Assembly (NCBI GenBank): GCA_017387565.1
Contig: JAFOEY010000006.1
Span: forward strand, 114,076 to 178,075
Length of the DNA: 64,000 nt
Origin: Lachnospiraceae bacterium
GTDB lineage: Bacteria; Bacillota; Clostridia; Lachnospirales; Lachnospiraceae
Direction: 5' to 3'
The notes beneath the pieces were generated by a model. That model was given only the letters and a program-made list of their open reading frames with translations. It had not been told where the DNA came from and made no database searches. Both the position numbers and the translations under genes were made by a program. Below are positions 40,740 through 49,599 of the stretch, one piece after another. Each line of letters begins with the position of its first letter. Position 1 is the stretch's first letter.

Positions 40740-41249
40740 CTATGGTAAATAGGTAACATTATCCGTGCCGCGGCCAAGACCAATTAAACCGGTACGAGCA
40801 AGCTCCAAAATCTCATATCCTTCCAGCAAATTGATGAAATTATCAATCTTGCTGTCGCTGATACCTTTTACTTCCATCTCAACGGTCAGACTTTCTTTAG
40901 AAACATCCACGATTCTCGCTTTAAAACTGTCTACTAAACCTATTACGGAAAGTCTGTTTTCGGAAGTTACCCTGATTTTAATTAAAACCAGTTCACGGTA
41001 AACAGATTCGTCCGGTTCCAACACCTTGATATCCCGTACATCGACAAGCTTACCAACCTGTTTTTCAATCTGATCCAGGATCTCATCGTCACCACTTGTA
41101 ACAATGGTAATACGGGTATAATTAGGATCTGCCGTAACACCTGCCGTAATGCTTTCAATATTGTATCCACGACGGCTGAACAAACCGGAAATACGGCTTA
41201 ACACACCGGAGGTATTATCTACTAACAACTGAAATACTTTTTTTTGCAT
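40740..41249 (-). CDS. ilvN: Acetolactate synthase small subunit (copy 1)
   Basis: About 169 residues from the ATG at 41249 (MQKKVFQLLVDNTSGVLSRI), with AAAGGA upstream. N-terminal ACT domain with NTSGVLSRISGLFSRRGYNI and a C-terminal regulatory domain ending ELARTGLIGLGRG. It stimulates the IlvB catalytic subunit and carries valine feedback. The longer frame adds only ten residues. A second, divergent small subunit gene lies directly upstream. Confidence 0.92.
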   Translation of the reverse strand: MQKKVFQLLVDNTSGVLSRISGLFSRRGYNIESITAGVTADPNYTRITIVTSGDDEILDQIEKQVGKLVDVRDIKVLEPDESVYRELVLIKIRVTSENRLSVIGLVDSFKARIVDVSKESLTVEMEVKGISDSKIDNFINLLEGYEILELARTGLIGLGRGTDNVTYLP

Positions 41250-41361
41250 AATTTCCATTCCTTTCATGCTGAAATTCATTTTATCAGCATATGATTTGCT
41301 TTGTCAACGTATGAACAGCCCTTATATTTTCTATAACTTTAAGTTATAATAATGCCATTAA

Positions 41362-41847
41362 CTATTCGTTTTCGCTACATTTGGGAAGAGCCAGAGTACC
41401 GGTTCTTGCTACCTCTACAATGCTGACAGATGCAAACATATCGATTAACAGTTTGATTTTTTCGGGAACATCACAAATCTGGATAATCATGTATGTTTTA
41501 CTCATATCGACAATATCCGCCTTCATGATTTCACATATTTCCATAATATCGCGTCGGTTGTTTTTATTGTATTTTACCTTCATTAACATCATTTCGCGGG
41601 AAATACTGTGACTTTCATCGAAGGTTTTAACTTTAATAATATCCAGCTTTTTGTTTAACTGCTTTTCAATCTGCTGTAATGTCCGTTCATTTCCTGAACT
41701 GACAATGGTCATACAGGATATGGTAGGATCGTCAGTTTCTCCCACCGCAAGAGAATCAATATTAAAACTTCTTCTTGAAAACAGACCGGATACTTTTGCA
41801 AGTACACCGGATCTGTTTTCTACTAAAACGGAATATATTTTTTTCAT
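41362..41847 (-). CDS. Acetolactate synthase small subunit-like ACT protein (copy 2)
   Basis: 161 residues with the same two-part layout: MKKIYSVLVENRSGVLAKVS and GLFSRRSFNIDSLAVGETDD, then VEVARTGTLALPKCSENE at the end. It is clearly homologous to the next gene but quite diverged, so the operon has two regulatory subunits for one catalytic subunit. It starts 25 bases after the ilvB stop. Which copy binds IlvB, or whether both do, cannot be told from sequence. Confidence 0.85.
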   Translation of the reverse strand: MKKIYSVLVENRSGVLAKVSGLFSRRSFNIDSLAVGETDDPTISCMTIVSSGNERTLQQIEKQLNKKLDIIKVKTFDESHSISREMMLMKVKYNKNNRRDIMEICEIMKADIVDMSKTYMIIQICDVPEKIKLLIDMFASVSIVEVARTGTLALPKCSENE

Positions 41848-41872
41848 TTATCTGCACCTCTCAAACCATCTA

Positions 41873-43486
41873 CTAAACCAGATCCATGGGATCAATCAAC
41901 ACTTCCATCAGACATGCAGAATCATTTTTTAAAAACTCATCCAGCATATCTTCCATCTCATCCATGGAAGTCAGTCTGAAAAACGGCATGTTGTAAGCTG
42001 CCGATATGTGTTCCAAATCCGGGCTACCGGCCAAATCAACAACCGAATAATTATCTTTGTAAGTAAAATGCTGATATTGGCGAACCATTCCAAGATAATT
42101 ATTCTTTAGCACAATCACCTTGCTGTTAATGCCATGCTGACGCATGGTTGCAAGTTCCATCATGGACATCTGGAAAGAACCGTCACCACATACCGCAATA
42201 ACCTGTTTGTCCTTTATTGCGTATTTGGCACCCATGGCAGCAGGAATGGAATAACCCATAGTTCCCATACCACCTGATGTTAAAAATCTTCCGTTCTTTA
42301 CCACATGATAAGCACAGGACCAGATCTGGTTTTGTCCAACATCCGCAACATAAATGGCATCATCTTCCATTTTCTCGGATAATCTGGTAATAAATTTTGC
42401 CGGATCGACAAAGCCGGGATGATCCGGGCGTTTGGGTTCCATTTCTTCCCGGTATCCGTTTAAGGTTTCAACCCATGCATCCGAATCACAGTAAAAATCA
42501 TGCTCCTCAAAATCCTTGAAAATGTGCTTTGCATCACCTACCAAAGGAATGGTAGGACCAACATTTTTACCGATTTCCGCAGGATCCACATCCATATGTA
42601 CCAAAACTTTATTGTCAAAAATCAAATCCGGCTGACTGATGGCTCTGTCTGCCACTCGTGCTCCGGCCATAATAATCAGATCCGCTTCGTTCATGGCCCG
42701 GTTCGCATAAGGTTTTCCGTTATTTCCCACCATTCCGAAATATAAAGGATGTTTTGTCGGCATAATACCGATTCCCATCATCGTGGATACAACCGGAATT
42801 CTATGATGCTCGGCAAACTCGATCAGTTCTTGATTTGCCTGCGATAAAGCGACACCACCGCCCACACAGATAATCGGACGTTTCACTTTCTGTAATTCCT
42901 TGATGACACGCTTAATCTGCTGGGAATGCCCCTTTACAGTCGGTTTATAGGTTCTTAAAGAAATTTCTTCCGGATATTCAAAGTTACTGATTTTTGCATT
43001 TTGAACATCAATCGGAACATCAATTAAGACCGGTCCTTTTCGTCCCGTTGTAGCAATATAAAATGCTTCTTTAAAAATACGTGGAATATCATTAACATCT
43101 TTTACCAGATAACTATACTTTACAAAAGATTCTACTGCTCCGGTAATATCTGCTTCCTGGAACACATCACTTCCGAGCAATTCGCTGTTTACCTGACCGG
43201 TAATACAAATCATCGGAATACTGTCTGCAAATGCGGTTGCTATTCCTGTAATCAGATTGGTCGCACCGGGACCGCTTGTGACCGCACAAACTCCGATTCC
43301 ATCCGTAACCCTTGCAAGACCACTTGCCGCATGAGCTGCATTTTGTTCGGTTCTGACCAAAACACTTTCAATCTCCGAATTCAAAATGCTATTATAAAAT
43401 GGACAAATGGCAACACCCGGATATCCAAAAACAACTTTTACGCCCTCTTTTTCCAAGCATTTTACCATTGCATCTGCACCTATCAT
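41873..43486 (-). CDS. ilvB: Acetolactate synthase large subunit
   Basis: 537 residues. Thiamine-diphosphate enzyme that condenses pyruvates in branched-chain synthesis. The catalytic Glu is in LVRTEQNAAHAASGLAR near residue 47 and the TPP/magnesium motif is GDGSFQMSMMELATMRQHG with NNYLGMVRQYQ. Near residue 23 it reads YPGVAICPFYNSI where most enzymes have YPGGAVLPIYDAL, so a usually invariant Gly is Val. Length is a little below the usual 550-570. It heads the ilv series; no T-box is seen upstream. Confidence 0.93.
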   Translation of the reverse strand: MIGADAMVKCLEKEGVKVVFGYPGVAICPFYNSILNSEIESVLVRTEQNAAHAASGLARVTDGIGVCAVTSGPGATNLITGIATAFADSIPMICITGQVNSELLGSDVFQEADITGAVESFVKYSYLVKDVNDIPRIFKEAFYIATTGRKGPVLIDVPIDVQNAKISNFEYPEEISLRTYKPTVKGHSQQIKRVIKELQKVKRPIICVGGGVALSQANQELIEFAEHHRIPVVSTMMGIGIMPTKHPLYFGMVGNNGKPYANRAMNEADLIIMAGARVADRAISQPDLIFDNKVLVHMDVDPAEIGKNVGPTIPLVGDAKHIFKDFEEHDFYCDSDAWVETLNGYREEMEPKRPDHPGFVDPAKFITRLSEKMEDDAIYVADVGQNQIWSCAYHVVKNGRFLTSGGMGTMGYSIPAAMGAKYAIKDKQVIAVCGDGSFQMSMMELATMRQHGINSKVIVLKNNYLGMVRQYQHFTYKDNYSVVDLAGSPDLEHISAAYNMPFFRLTSMDEMEDMLDEFLKNDSACLMEVLIDPMDLV

Positions 43487-43550
43487 GTTTCTGTTTCCTC
43501 CTGTATTTTATATAGCTACATTGTTCTTATCATTCTTTACGAATTAATTT

Positions 43551-43692
43551 GATATTTACATTTTTATTCTCATTATTTATTGCGAAGCGATTTGATATTT
43601 ACAATTTTATTCTCATTATTTATTGCGAAGCGATTTGATATTTAAATTTTCATTCTCATTATTTATTTCGAATTAATTTGATATTTACTTAT
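43551..43692. repeat. 43-bp tandem repeat in the 326-bp gap upstream of ilvB
   Basis: GATATTTA recurs at 43551, 43594, 43637 and 43680, an exact 43-base period. Each unit contains TTATTCTCATTATTTATT and GCGAAGCGATTT; the last copy is partly changed to TTCGAATTAATTT, matching the flank of the first. It is non-coding; the remainder of the 326-base gap is AT rich with a weak GGATTG/CAATCC inverted repeat near 43740-43780. Confidence 0.8.
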
Positions 43693-43812
43693 TATCTCAA
43701 CAATATACACAAATTGTTTCGACAATATATATGTTGCATATGGATTGCTCCGTTGCCACATAATTATCACAATCCACAAATACCCCATACTATCAAATTT
43801 TGAAAAAACATA

Positions 43813-46347
43813 TCAAGATTCGCACAATTTCTGCGCCAATTTGACAGCATCGGCAGCATCTTTAGAATAACCATCCGCACCGATTTCATCTGCATATTCC
43901 TGTGTAATGACCGCACCACCAATCATGACTTTTGCCGTAAGACCTTCTTCTTTGGCTAAATTAATGACATTTTTCATTTCCTGCATCGTTGTTGTCATCA
44001 AAGCAGAAAGCGCAATGATACTTGCGTGTTTTTCCCGTGCCACCTTAATAATTTCCTCTCTGGGAACATCTTTACCAAGATCGACGACGGTAAATCCATG
44101 ATTTTTTAACATCAATGCTACCAGATTTTTACCAATATCATGAATATCGCCTTTGACAGTGGCAATCACAATAGTAGGCATATCTGCTTCCACGCCTTCC
44201 GATTTTAACATCGGCTCTAAATAGTCAATAGACTTTTTCATAGTCTCGGCACTTGCAATCAACTGGGGAAGAAAATACTTTCCCTGATTGAAAAGCTCAC
44301 CCACCTCATTAATTGCAGGCATTAATGCTTCGTTTAAAATCTGCTGCGGGTCATAAGAAGCCGATACAGCTGCTTCTGTCAATTTGACAATATCTCGTTG
44401 TTTTCCTTTTAAAACAGCATCTTTTACATCTTTCAAAGCATCCGAAACTTGTCCGGTCTGCTGTTCTTTCTTAAGAGCTGTATCTTGCGATGCTTTTTTT
44501 ATCTCTTTATCGGTCATCTGATTTGTAGAATGATCCGTCAAAGTATTTGATACCGAAACCGGATTTATCATCTCCGGGTGATTCAGCATAAAAGCTTCTC
44601 TTGCCTCTTTGATGGCATTCATCCGATCAATATATAAAAGATCGGCTCCCTCTTTTGCCATTAAAATATCAGCTGAATATGCCGCATTTACCAGCATTTC
44701 CTGATTGGGATTGGCAATTGCCATGGTAAGACCTTCCTGAATCGCCATCGTTAAAAATGCGCTGTTGATATTCATACGTTCCGGCAGCCCAAAAGATATA
44801 TTGGACAATCCACAGGTGGTTGCAATACCATTTTCTTTACAATATCGTATTGTCTGAAGCGTTTCTCTTGCTGCAAGAGGATTTGCCGCAACCGTTGCGA
44901 CCAGTCCGTCAACAATAATATCATCCTTTGTCATTCCAAGCGCAAAAGCTTTGTCCATGACTTTATGGATAATTGTAATCTTTTCATCTGTATCTTTTGG
45001 CAGCCCCTCATCTGATAAAGGCAAAAGAATAAACATAGCACCATATTTTTTTGCAATCGGCAGAAGCTTATCTACTTTTTCTTTTTCAAATGAAATGGAA
45101 TTAATCAAAGCTCTTCCCGGATATCTGCGAAGTGCCGCTTCAATTACATCAACATGAGAAGAATCAATCGATAATGGCAGCGAAGTAATGTTGGCAACTT
45201 CCTCTAACACGGTCAGCATCATGGATTTTTCATCAATGCCACTCATTCCCATATTGATATCCAGAATTTTTGCACCACATTCTTCCTGTTCAATTGCAAA
45301 CTGATCAACTAAATCCAGTTTGCCTTCCCGAATTTCAGCTTGAAGCTTTTTCTTACCGGTAGGATTGATTCTTTCTCCCACAACCATAAAGCAATCATCC
45401 AATCCAAATTCCAGACTCTGTCTTTCCGAACAAAGAAAATGTCTTCCTGTTAAATCACGTTTTTGCACAGACAAATTATGCGTTTTTTCGACCAGTTTCT
45501 GAATATACTCAGGACTAGTACCACAACATCCGCCTAAAATAGAGGCTCCGGATTCTACAATTTCAACCATCTGAGAAGAAAAAGTATCACTGTCCATATC
45601 GTATATGGTATTTCCTTCTCCATCCAATGACGGAAGTCCCGCATTGGGCTTTGCTATTAACGGAAGATTGGTGACCTCTGCCATCGCTTTTATGATTTTA
45701 CACATCTGATCCGGACCGGTGGAACAATTAGCACCAATCGCATCCACATGTAAATATGACAATGTGATGGCAGCAGACTTGGCATCAGAACCAAACAGGG
45801 TTCTTCCATCACTTTCAAAAGTAAGTGTAGCCATGACAGGGAGACTGCTGACTTCCATTGCAGCAATGACTGCCGCCCTGGTCTCCTGCAAACTCATCAT
45901 GGTTTCAATAACAATTAAATCAGCTCCGGCTTTTTCCACATACTGGATCTGTTCTTTATAGATATCAATCAATTCTTCAAAATCCAGAGGTCCCATCGGC
46001 TTTAACTGCTTACCGGTCATGGTAAGATCGGCTGCAACCAGTGCCTTTTTACCTGCTGTTTTTTTGGAAAGCTGAATCAACCTGGTATTGATTTCTTCGA
46101 TCTGATCTTCCAAATGATATTCTGCAAGTTTCACACGATTGGCAGTAAAAGTAGGGGCATATAAAATATTGGTTCCAGCTTCTATATAGGCTGTCTGCAA
46201 GTCAACCAAAGCCTGCTCATGCTCTAATATCCATTTTTCAGGACACACTCCCATGGGCATTCCGGCCTTCATTAAATTAGAGCCGGTTGCTCCATCCAAA
46301 TATATGATTCGATTCTCACAAAGCTGTTGAAATTCCTGTTTTGTCAC
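43813..46347 (-). CDS. metH: Cobalamin-dependent methionine synthase
   Basis: 844 residues. Domains in order: homocysteine S-methyltransferase barrel (residues 1-290, zinc Cys in GANCSTGP and GGCCGTSP), methyltetrahydrofolate-binding pterin domain (about 315-580, VVGERINPTGKKKL and LINSISFEKEK), a linker of about 55 residues rich in Lys/Thr/Gln, then the B12-binding cap and Rossmann domains (about 645-844, DIHDIGKNLVALMLKNHG with DxHxxG). The AdoMet reactivation domain of E. coli MetH is absent, as usual in Clostridia, where it may be a separate protein. I see no B12 riboswitch just upstream. Confidence 0.95.
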   Translation of the reverse strand: MTKQEFQQLCENRIIYLDGATGSNLMKAGMPMGVCPEKWILEHEQALVDLQTAYIEAGTNILYAPTFTANRVKLAEYHLEDQIEEINTRLIQLSKKTAGKKALVAADLTMTGKQLKPMGPLDFEELIDIYKEQIQYVEKAGADLIVIETMMSLQETRAAVIAAMEVSSLPVMATLTFESDGRTLFGSDAKSAAITLSYLHVDAIGANCSTGPDQMCKIIKAMAEVTNLPLIAKPNAGLPSLDGEGNTIYDMDSDTFSSQMVEIVESGASILGGCCGTSPEYIQKLVEKTHNLSVQKRDLTGRHFLCSERQSLEFGLDDCFMVVGERINPTGKKKLQAEIREGKLDLVDQFAIEQEECGAKILDINMGMSGIDEKSMMLTVLEEVANITSLPLSIDSSHVDVIEAALRRYPGRALINSISFEKEKVDKLLPIAKKYGAMFILLPLSDEGLPKDTDEKITIIHKVMDKAFALGMTKDDIIVDGLVATVAANPLAARETLQTIRYCKENGIATTCGLSNISFGLPERMNINSAFLTMAIQEGLTMAIANPNQEMLVNAAYSADILMAKEGADLLYIDRMNAIKEAREAFMLNHPEMINPVSVSNTLTDHSTNQMTDKEIKKASQDTALKKEQQTGQVSDALKDVKDAVLKGKQRDIVKLTEAAVSASYDPQQILNEALMPAINEVGELFNQGKYFLPQLIASAETMKKSIDYLEPMLKSEGVEADMPTIVIATVKGDIHDIGKNLVALMLKNHGFTVVDLGKDVPREEIIKVAREKHASIIALSALMTTTMQEMKNVINLAKEEGLTAKVMIGGAVITQEYADEIGADGYSKDAADAVKLAQKLCES

Positions 46348-46414
46348 AATACTACCTCTGTCTATTTATCTCATGCATAGCTTGACAAATGCACTTGCCT
46401 TGTCAACTATAACA

Positions 46415-46455
46415 TAATAAAACTCTGCATGTAAGCTACATACAGAGTTTTATTA
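46415..46455 (-). terminator. Terminator between the GGGtGRT gene and metH
   Basis: AATAAAACTCTG and CAGAGTTTTATT pair around GCATGTAAGCTACATA, itself a small stem. It works as a T-tailed hairpin in both directions; on the minus strand it follows the GGGtGRT stop only if read from the next gene, so it more likely ends that transcript coming from 46521. Confidence 0.75.
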
Positions 46456-46520
46456 TATCATTTTTTAATTGTATACACAATACTCGGCTCACACCTTGAT
46501 ATTGTTAAGTGTCTTTTGGT

Positions 46521-47540
46521 CTAGAATTTGCCTGCTGTAGCAGCTTCCTCAATGGAAACAGCTGTTGAAACAGTCATACCAACCATAGGGTTGTTACCTG
46601 CACCGATTAAGCCCATCATTTCTACGTGAGCCGGTACAGAAGAAGAACCTGCAAACTGTGCATCGGAATGCATACGTCCCATAGTATCTGTCATACCATA
46701 AGATGCAGGACCTGCAGCCATGTTATCGGGATGCAAGGTACGTCCTGTACCACCACCGGAAGCAACTGAGAAGTATTTCTTACCAGCTTCGATTCTTTCT
46801 TTCTTATAAGTACCTGCAACAGGGTGCTGGAATCTGGTAGGATTTGTAGAGTTACCTGTGATAGATACGTCTACGTTTTCTTTCCACATGATTGCTACAC
46901 CTTCGCAAACATCGTTAGCGCCATAGCAGTTAACTTTTGCACGAGGGCTGTTTGCATCTTTAGAATAGCATTTTCTGGAAACTTCTTTTACTGTATTTGT
47001 ATAAGGATCATATTCAGTTTCAACAAATGTAAATCCGTTGATACGAGAAATGATCTGAGCAGCATCTTTTCCAAGACCGTTTAAGATAACACGAAGAGGT
47101 GTTTTACGAACTTTGTTAGCTTTTTCTGCAATACCGATTGCACCTTCAGCAGCTGCGAAAGATTCATGACCTGCTAAGAAAGCGAAACATTCTGTTTCTT
47201 CTTCCAATAACATTTTTCCAAGGTTACCATGTCCAAGACCTACTTTACGTGTATCAGCAACTGATCCGGGGATACAGAAAGCCTGAAGACCTTCACCAAT
47301 TGCTGCAGCAGCGTCAGCAGCTTTACGGCAGTTTTTCTTAATGGCAATTGCAGCGCCTACTGTATAAGCCCATTTTGCATTTTCGAAACAAATTGGCTGA
47401 ATGCCTTCGATTAAGCTATATACATCGATACCGGCAGCCATTGTAATATCTTTACATTCCTCAATTGAATTAATGCCATACTGTTTTAATACAGCAAGAA
47501 TCTGAGGTTCTCTTCTTTCATATGATTCAAATAAAGCCAT
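46521..47540 (-). CDS. GGGtGRT protein, uncharacterised
   Basis: 339 residues of the GGGtGRT family, named for the conserved stretch VASGGGTGRTLHPDNMAAG near residue 262. Other conserved parts are FAFLAGHESFAAAEGAIGI, GITGNST-like VDVSITGNSTNPTRFQHPV, and GLIGAGNNPMVGMTVSTA. It is soluble, with Cys at CIPGS, CYSKD and CYGANDVCEG. No catalytic activity is known to me for the family. It follows a NifU-like gene by 20 bases, a pairing seen widely in anaerobic Firmicutes, which suggests Fe-S or sulfur chemistry. Confidence 0.88.
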   Translation of the reverse strand: MALFESYERREPQILAVLKQYGINSIEECKDITMAAGIDVYSLIEGIQPICFENAKWAYTVGAAIAIKKNCRKAADAAAAIGEGLQAFCIPGSVADTRKVGLGHGNLGKMLLEEETECFAFLAGHESFAAAEGAIGIAEKANKVRKTPLRVILNGLGKDAAQIISRINGFTFVETEYDPYTNTVKEVSRKCYSKDANSPRAKVNCYGANDVCEGVAIMWKENVDVSITGNSTNPTRFQHPVAGTYKKERIEAGKKYFSVASGGGTGRTLHPDNMAAGPASYGMTDTMGRMHSDAQFAGSSSVPAHVEMMGLIGAGNNPMVGMTVSTAVSIEEAATAGKF

Positions 47541-47560
47541 GTGTTTTCTCCTCCTAATCC

Positions 47561-48253
47561 TTACTCTTTTCTAGGGTCAATTACACGTACAGCATCCTGT
47601 ACACGACCATACTGACCAGAAGCTTTTTCAAGTGCTGTTGCAGCGTCATCACCGGCTTTGATGAAATCCATCATCTTACCGAAGTTAACGTATTTGTATC
47701 CGATGATCTGATCATCTTCATCAAGTGCAACACCTGTGATATAACCGTCTGTAAGTTCAAGATATCTGGGTCCCTTTGAAAGTGTACCATATGTAGTACC
47801 AACCATTGAACGAGATCCTTTACCTAAATCTTCAAGACCTGCGCCGATTGCAAGACCGCCTTCAGAGAAAGCTGACTGTGTACGACCATAAACGATCTGT
47901 AAGAATAATTCTCTCATTGCTGTATTGATAGCATCACAAACAAGGTCTGTATTTAATGCTTCCATAACGGTTAATCCGGGAAGAATTTCTGCAGCCATTG
48001 CAGCTGAATGAGTCATACCGGAACAACCGATTGTCTCAACTAATGCTTCCTGAATAATTCCTTCCTTAACATTTAAGGATAACTTGCAGGCACCCTGCTG
48101 AGGTGCACACCAGCCAATACCATGTGTATAACCGGAAATATCCTTAACTTCTTTTGCCTTAACCCATTTTGCTTCTTCCGGGATAGGAGCACAGCCGTGA
48201 TGAACGCCCTGTGCTACCGGGCACATTTCTTCCACTTCTTTTGAATAAATCAT
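47561..48253 (-). CDS. NifU/IscU-like scaffold protein paired with GGGtGRT
   Basis: About 230 residues from the ATG at 48253 with AAAGGAG upstream. Residues near 70-100 (TIGCSGMTHSAAMAAEILPG then LTVMEALN) resemble the GCGxA helix of IscU/NifU scaffolds. It has further Cys in EMCPVAQGVHHGCAP and GWCAPQQGACKL, more than a plain IscU, and lacks the usual third scaffold Cys motif. The C-terminal 80 residues (MVGTTYGTLSKGPRYLEL and on) are not IscU-like. It probably binds an Fe-S cluster for the GGGtGRT partner; that role is inference. Confidence 0.78.
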   Translation of the reverse strand: MIYSKEVEEMCPVAQGVHHGCAPIPEEAKWVKAKEVKDISGYTHGIGWCAPQQGACKLSLNVKEGIIQEALVETIGCSGMTHSAAMAAEILPGLTVMEALNTDLVCDAINTAMRELFLQIVYGRTQSAFSEGGLAIGAGLEDLGKGSRSMVGTTYGTLSKGPRYLELTDGYITGVALDEDDQIIGYKYVNFGKMMDFIKAGDDAATALEKASGQYGRVQDAVRVIDPRKE

Positions 48254-48398
48254 GTGAAATCTCCTTTCAATTATGTAGAATAATATATTGACCAAGCGAC
48301 CATATCTGATTGCTTGTCACATTCTTCGAATATTTTCTCACATTTCCTAAAAAAAATCTAGTCATTATATATAAAAGTTTCTATAAATATTACAAGGT

Positions 48399-48582
48399 AA
48401 TTATGCACCACATAGTTCTTGTGACATGCGTTGTTTTCTACTCCGTGCACGCATCTTTTCGCTCCAGCTATCGCAAAACTCGCCCTTCGGGCTCAAACAT
48501 GCGTCCGCTGTCGCTATTAGCGTGCACATCCCAACAAAAACAACGCAAAATGTCACTGCGAATCTATGTGGCGCACAATTAT
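48399..48582. repeat. 185-bp imperfect palindrome upstream of the GGGtGRT operon
   Basis: In the 345-base gap. Left arm: ATTATGCACCACATAG, GTGACAT, GCGTTGTTTT, GTGCACGC. Right arm carries complements in reverse order: GCGTGCAC, AACAAAAACAACGC, ATGTCAC, CTATGTGGCGCACAATTAT. The centre is GC-rich for this genome and contains GCCCTTCGGGC, a stem with the stable TTCG loop. No coding frame. It would form a long branched hairpin in RNA from either strand. Confidence 0.8.
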
Positions 48583-48598
48583 ATTGCAATGAATACAA

Positions 48599-49524
48599 TT
48601 ATAAATTTTCTACATAAAAACATTTTGGATATCCTGAACAACCATAAAATTGTTTTCCTGCAAATTCTCCTTTTTTAGAAACTCGTATCACTAATTTCTT
48701 TCCACATTTAGGACATATTTTATTATTCGTAATACTATCTTTCAATAATGCATCTTTTTTCTTTTCTTTTTCAACTCTTTCAAGCATTTCATTGTATTTT
48801 TTTGAATAATCTGATTTATTTGGCTTAGACATTGATAAGAAGAACTGAGCATACTCTTTCATCTCAGTATCTGAAAATGTAGTATATCTCTCATTATTAT
48901 CTATTTCTTTTATATATCTAATTAATTGGTCTGCACGAATAACCATATCTCTTATTTCTTTTTTAGCAAATTTATCATTTAAAATTGTCTTAGGATTTGC
49001 CAAACATACTATAGACCTATAATTATTCGAAAAATTCTTTTCAAATATAGGCTTTAACAATGCATTTATAGTAGACATACGTATATTTTTTATTACATTT
49101 AAATGTCTTTCATTCTGAGTAATAGGTGAATATATTCCTTCTTTTATTTTTTTACCAAATGCATCAAATGAACGTATAAAATTTCCATTATTATCAATTT
49201 CAATATTTCCAATAAGATTTTTACATTCAATAACATATAGATGTCTTTTAGTAATAACCAAAAAATCAATCTGTGCAGACAAATCTTCAAATTCTAAATA
49301 AAAATATCATGAAGAATATACATGTCAATGCCACTATTTTTTAGTTCAAAAGCAATATTCTTTTCTCCCATTTCGCCATAAGATGCTAATTTAATCTGGA
49401 GTTCAATTTCTTTCTTTAAATCTCCTGTAGTTTTTTTAGAAAGAATTTCCATTTTCTCAATGAACTCAGAAGTATCACTATTTTCTTTTAAAAAAACAGG
49501 TCCTATTCCACCAAATAATCCCAT
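48599..49524 (-). pseudogene. NERD-domain protein with zinc ribbon, frameshifted
   Basis: Two adjacent frames make one protein. The first (49294-49524, after GGGAGG and ATG) ends LKNSGIDMYILHDIFI, and the second (48599 upward) continues LEFEDLSAQIDFLVITKRHL and YVIECKNLIGNIEID, the core of the nuclease-related NERD domain. The break is at a run of five T near 49290-49310: one extra T would restore LHDIFYLEFEDL. The end has a topoisomerase-type zinc ribbon (CPKCGKK ... CSGYPKC). Intact length about 305 residues. The region is clearly more AT-rich than its neighbours. It may be a pseudogene, a phase-variable gene or a sequencing error. Confidence 0.82.
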
Positions 49525-49559
49525 TTTATAATCCTCCCATTGTTATATAGACATTAAAC

Positions 49560-49592
49560 AAAAAAGAGCAAAACAAACGTTTTACCCTTTTT
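49560..49592 (-). terminator. Terminator after the ABC ATPase gene
   Basis: On the minus strand AAAAGGGTAAAAC, loop GTTT, GTTTTGCTCTTTTTT. It has one or two mismatches and a six-T tail, 8 bases after the ATPase stop codon and before the NERD gene. Confidence 0.75.
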
Positions 49593-49599
49593 TCATTCA

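Noticed and set aside
43551-43692. CRISPR array
   Set aside because: The whole 43-bp unit repeats with no distinct unique spacers, and no cas genes are in the window.
43487-43812. T-box or leader-peptide attenuator for ilvB
   Set aside because: No TGGNACCGCG-type T-box core and no run of Leu/Ile/Val codons before a terminator are visible.
46348-46520. Cobalamin riboswitch before metH
   Set aside because: The gap contains only a simple terminator hairpin; no B12-box-like conserved sequence is seen.
48310-48678. Plus-strand open frame of 122 codons
   Set aside because: It runs through the palindrome and into the NERD gene on the other strand and has no protein-like composition.
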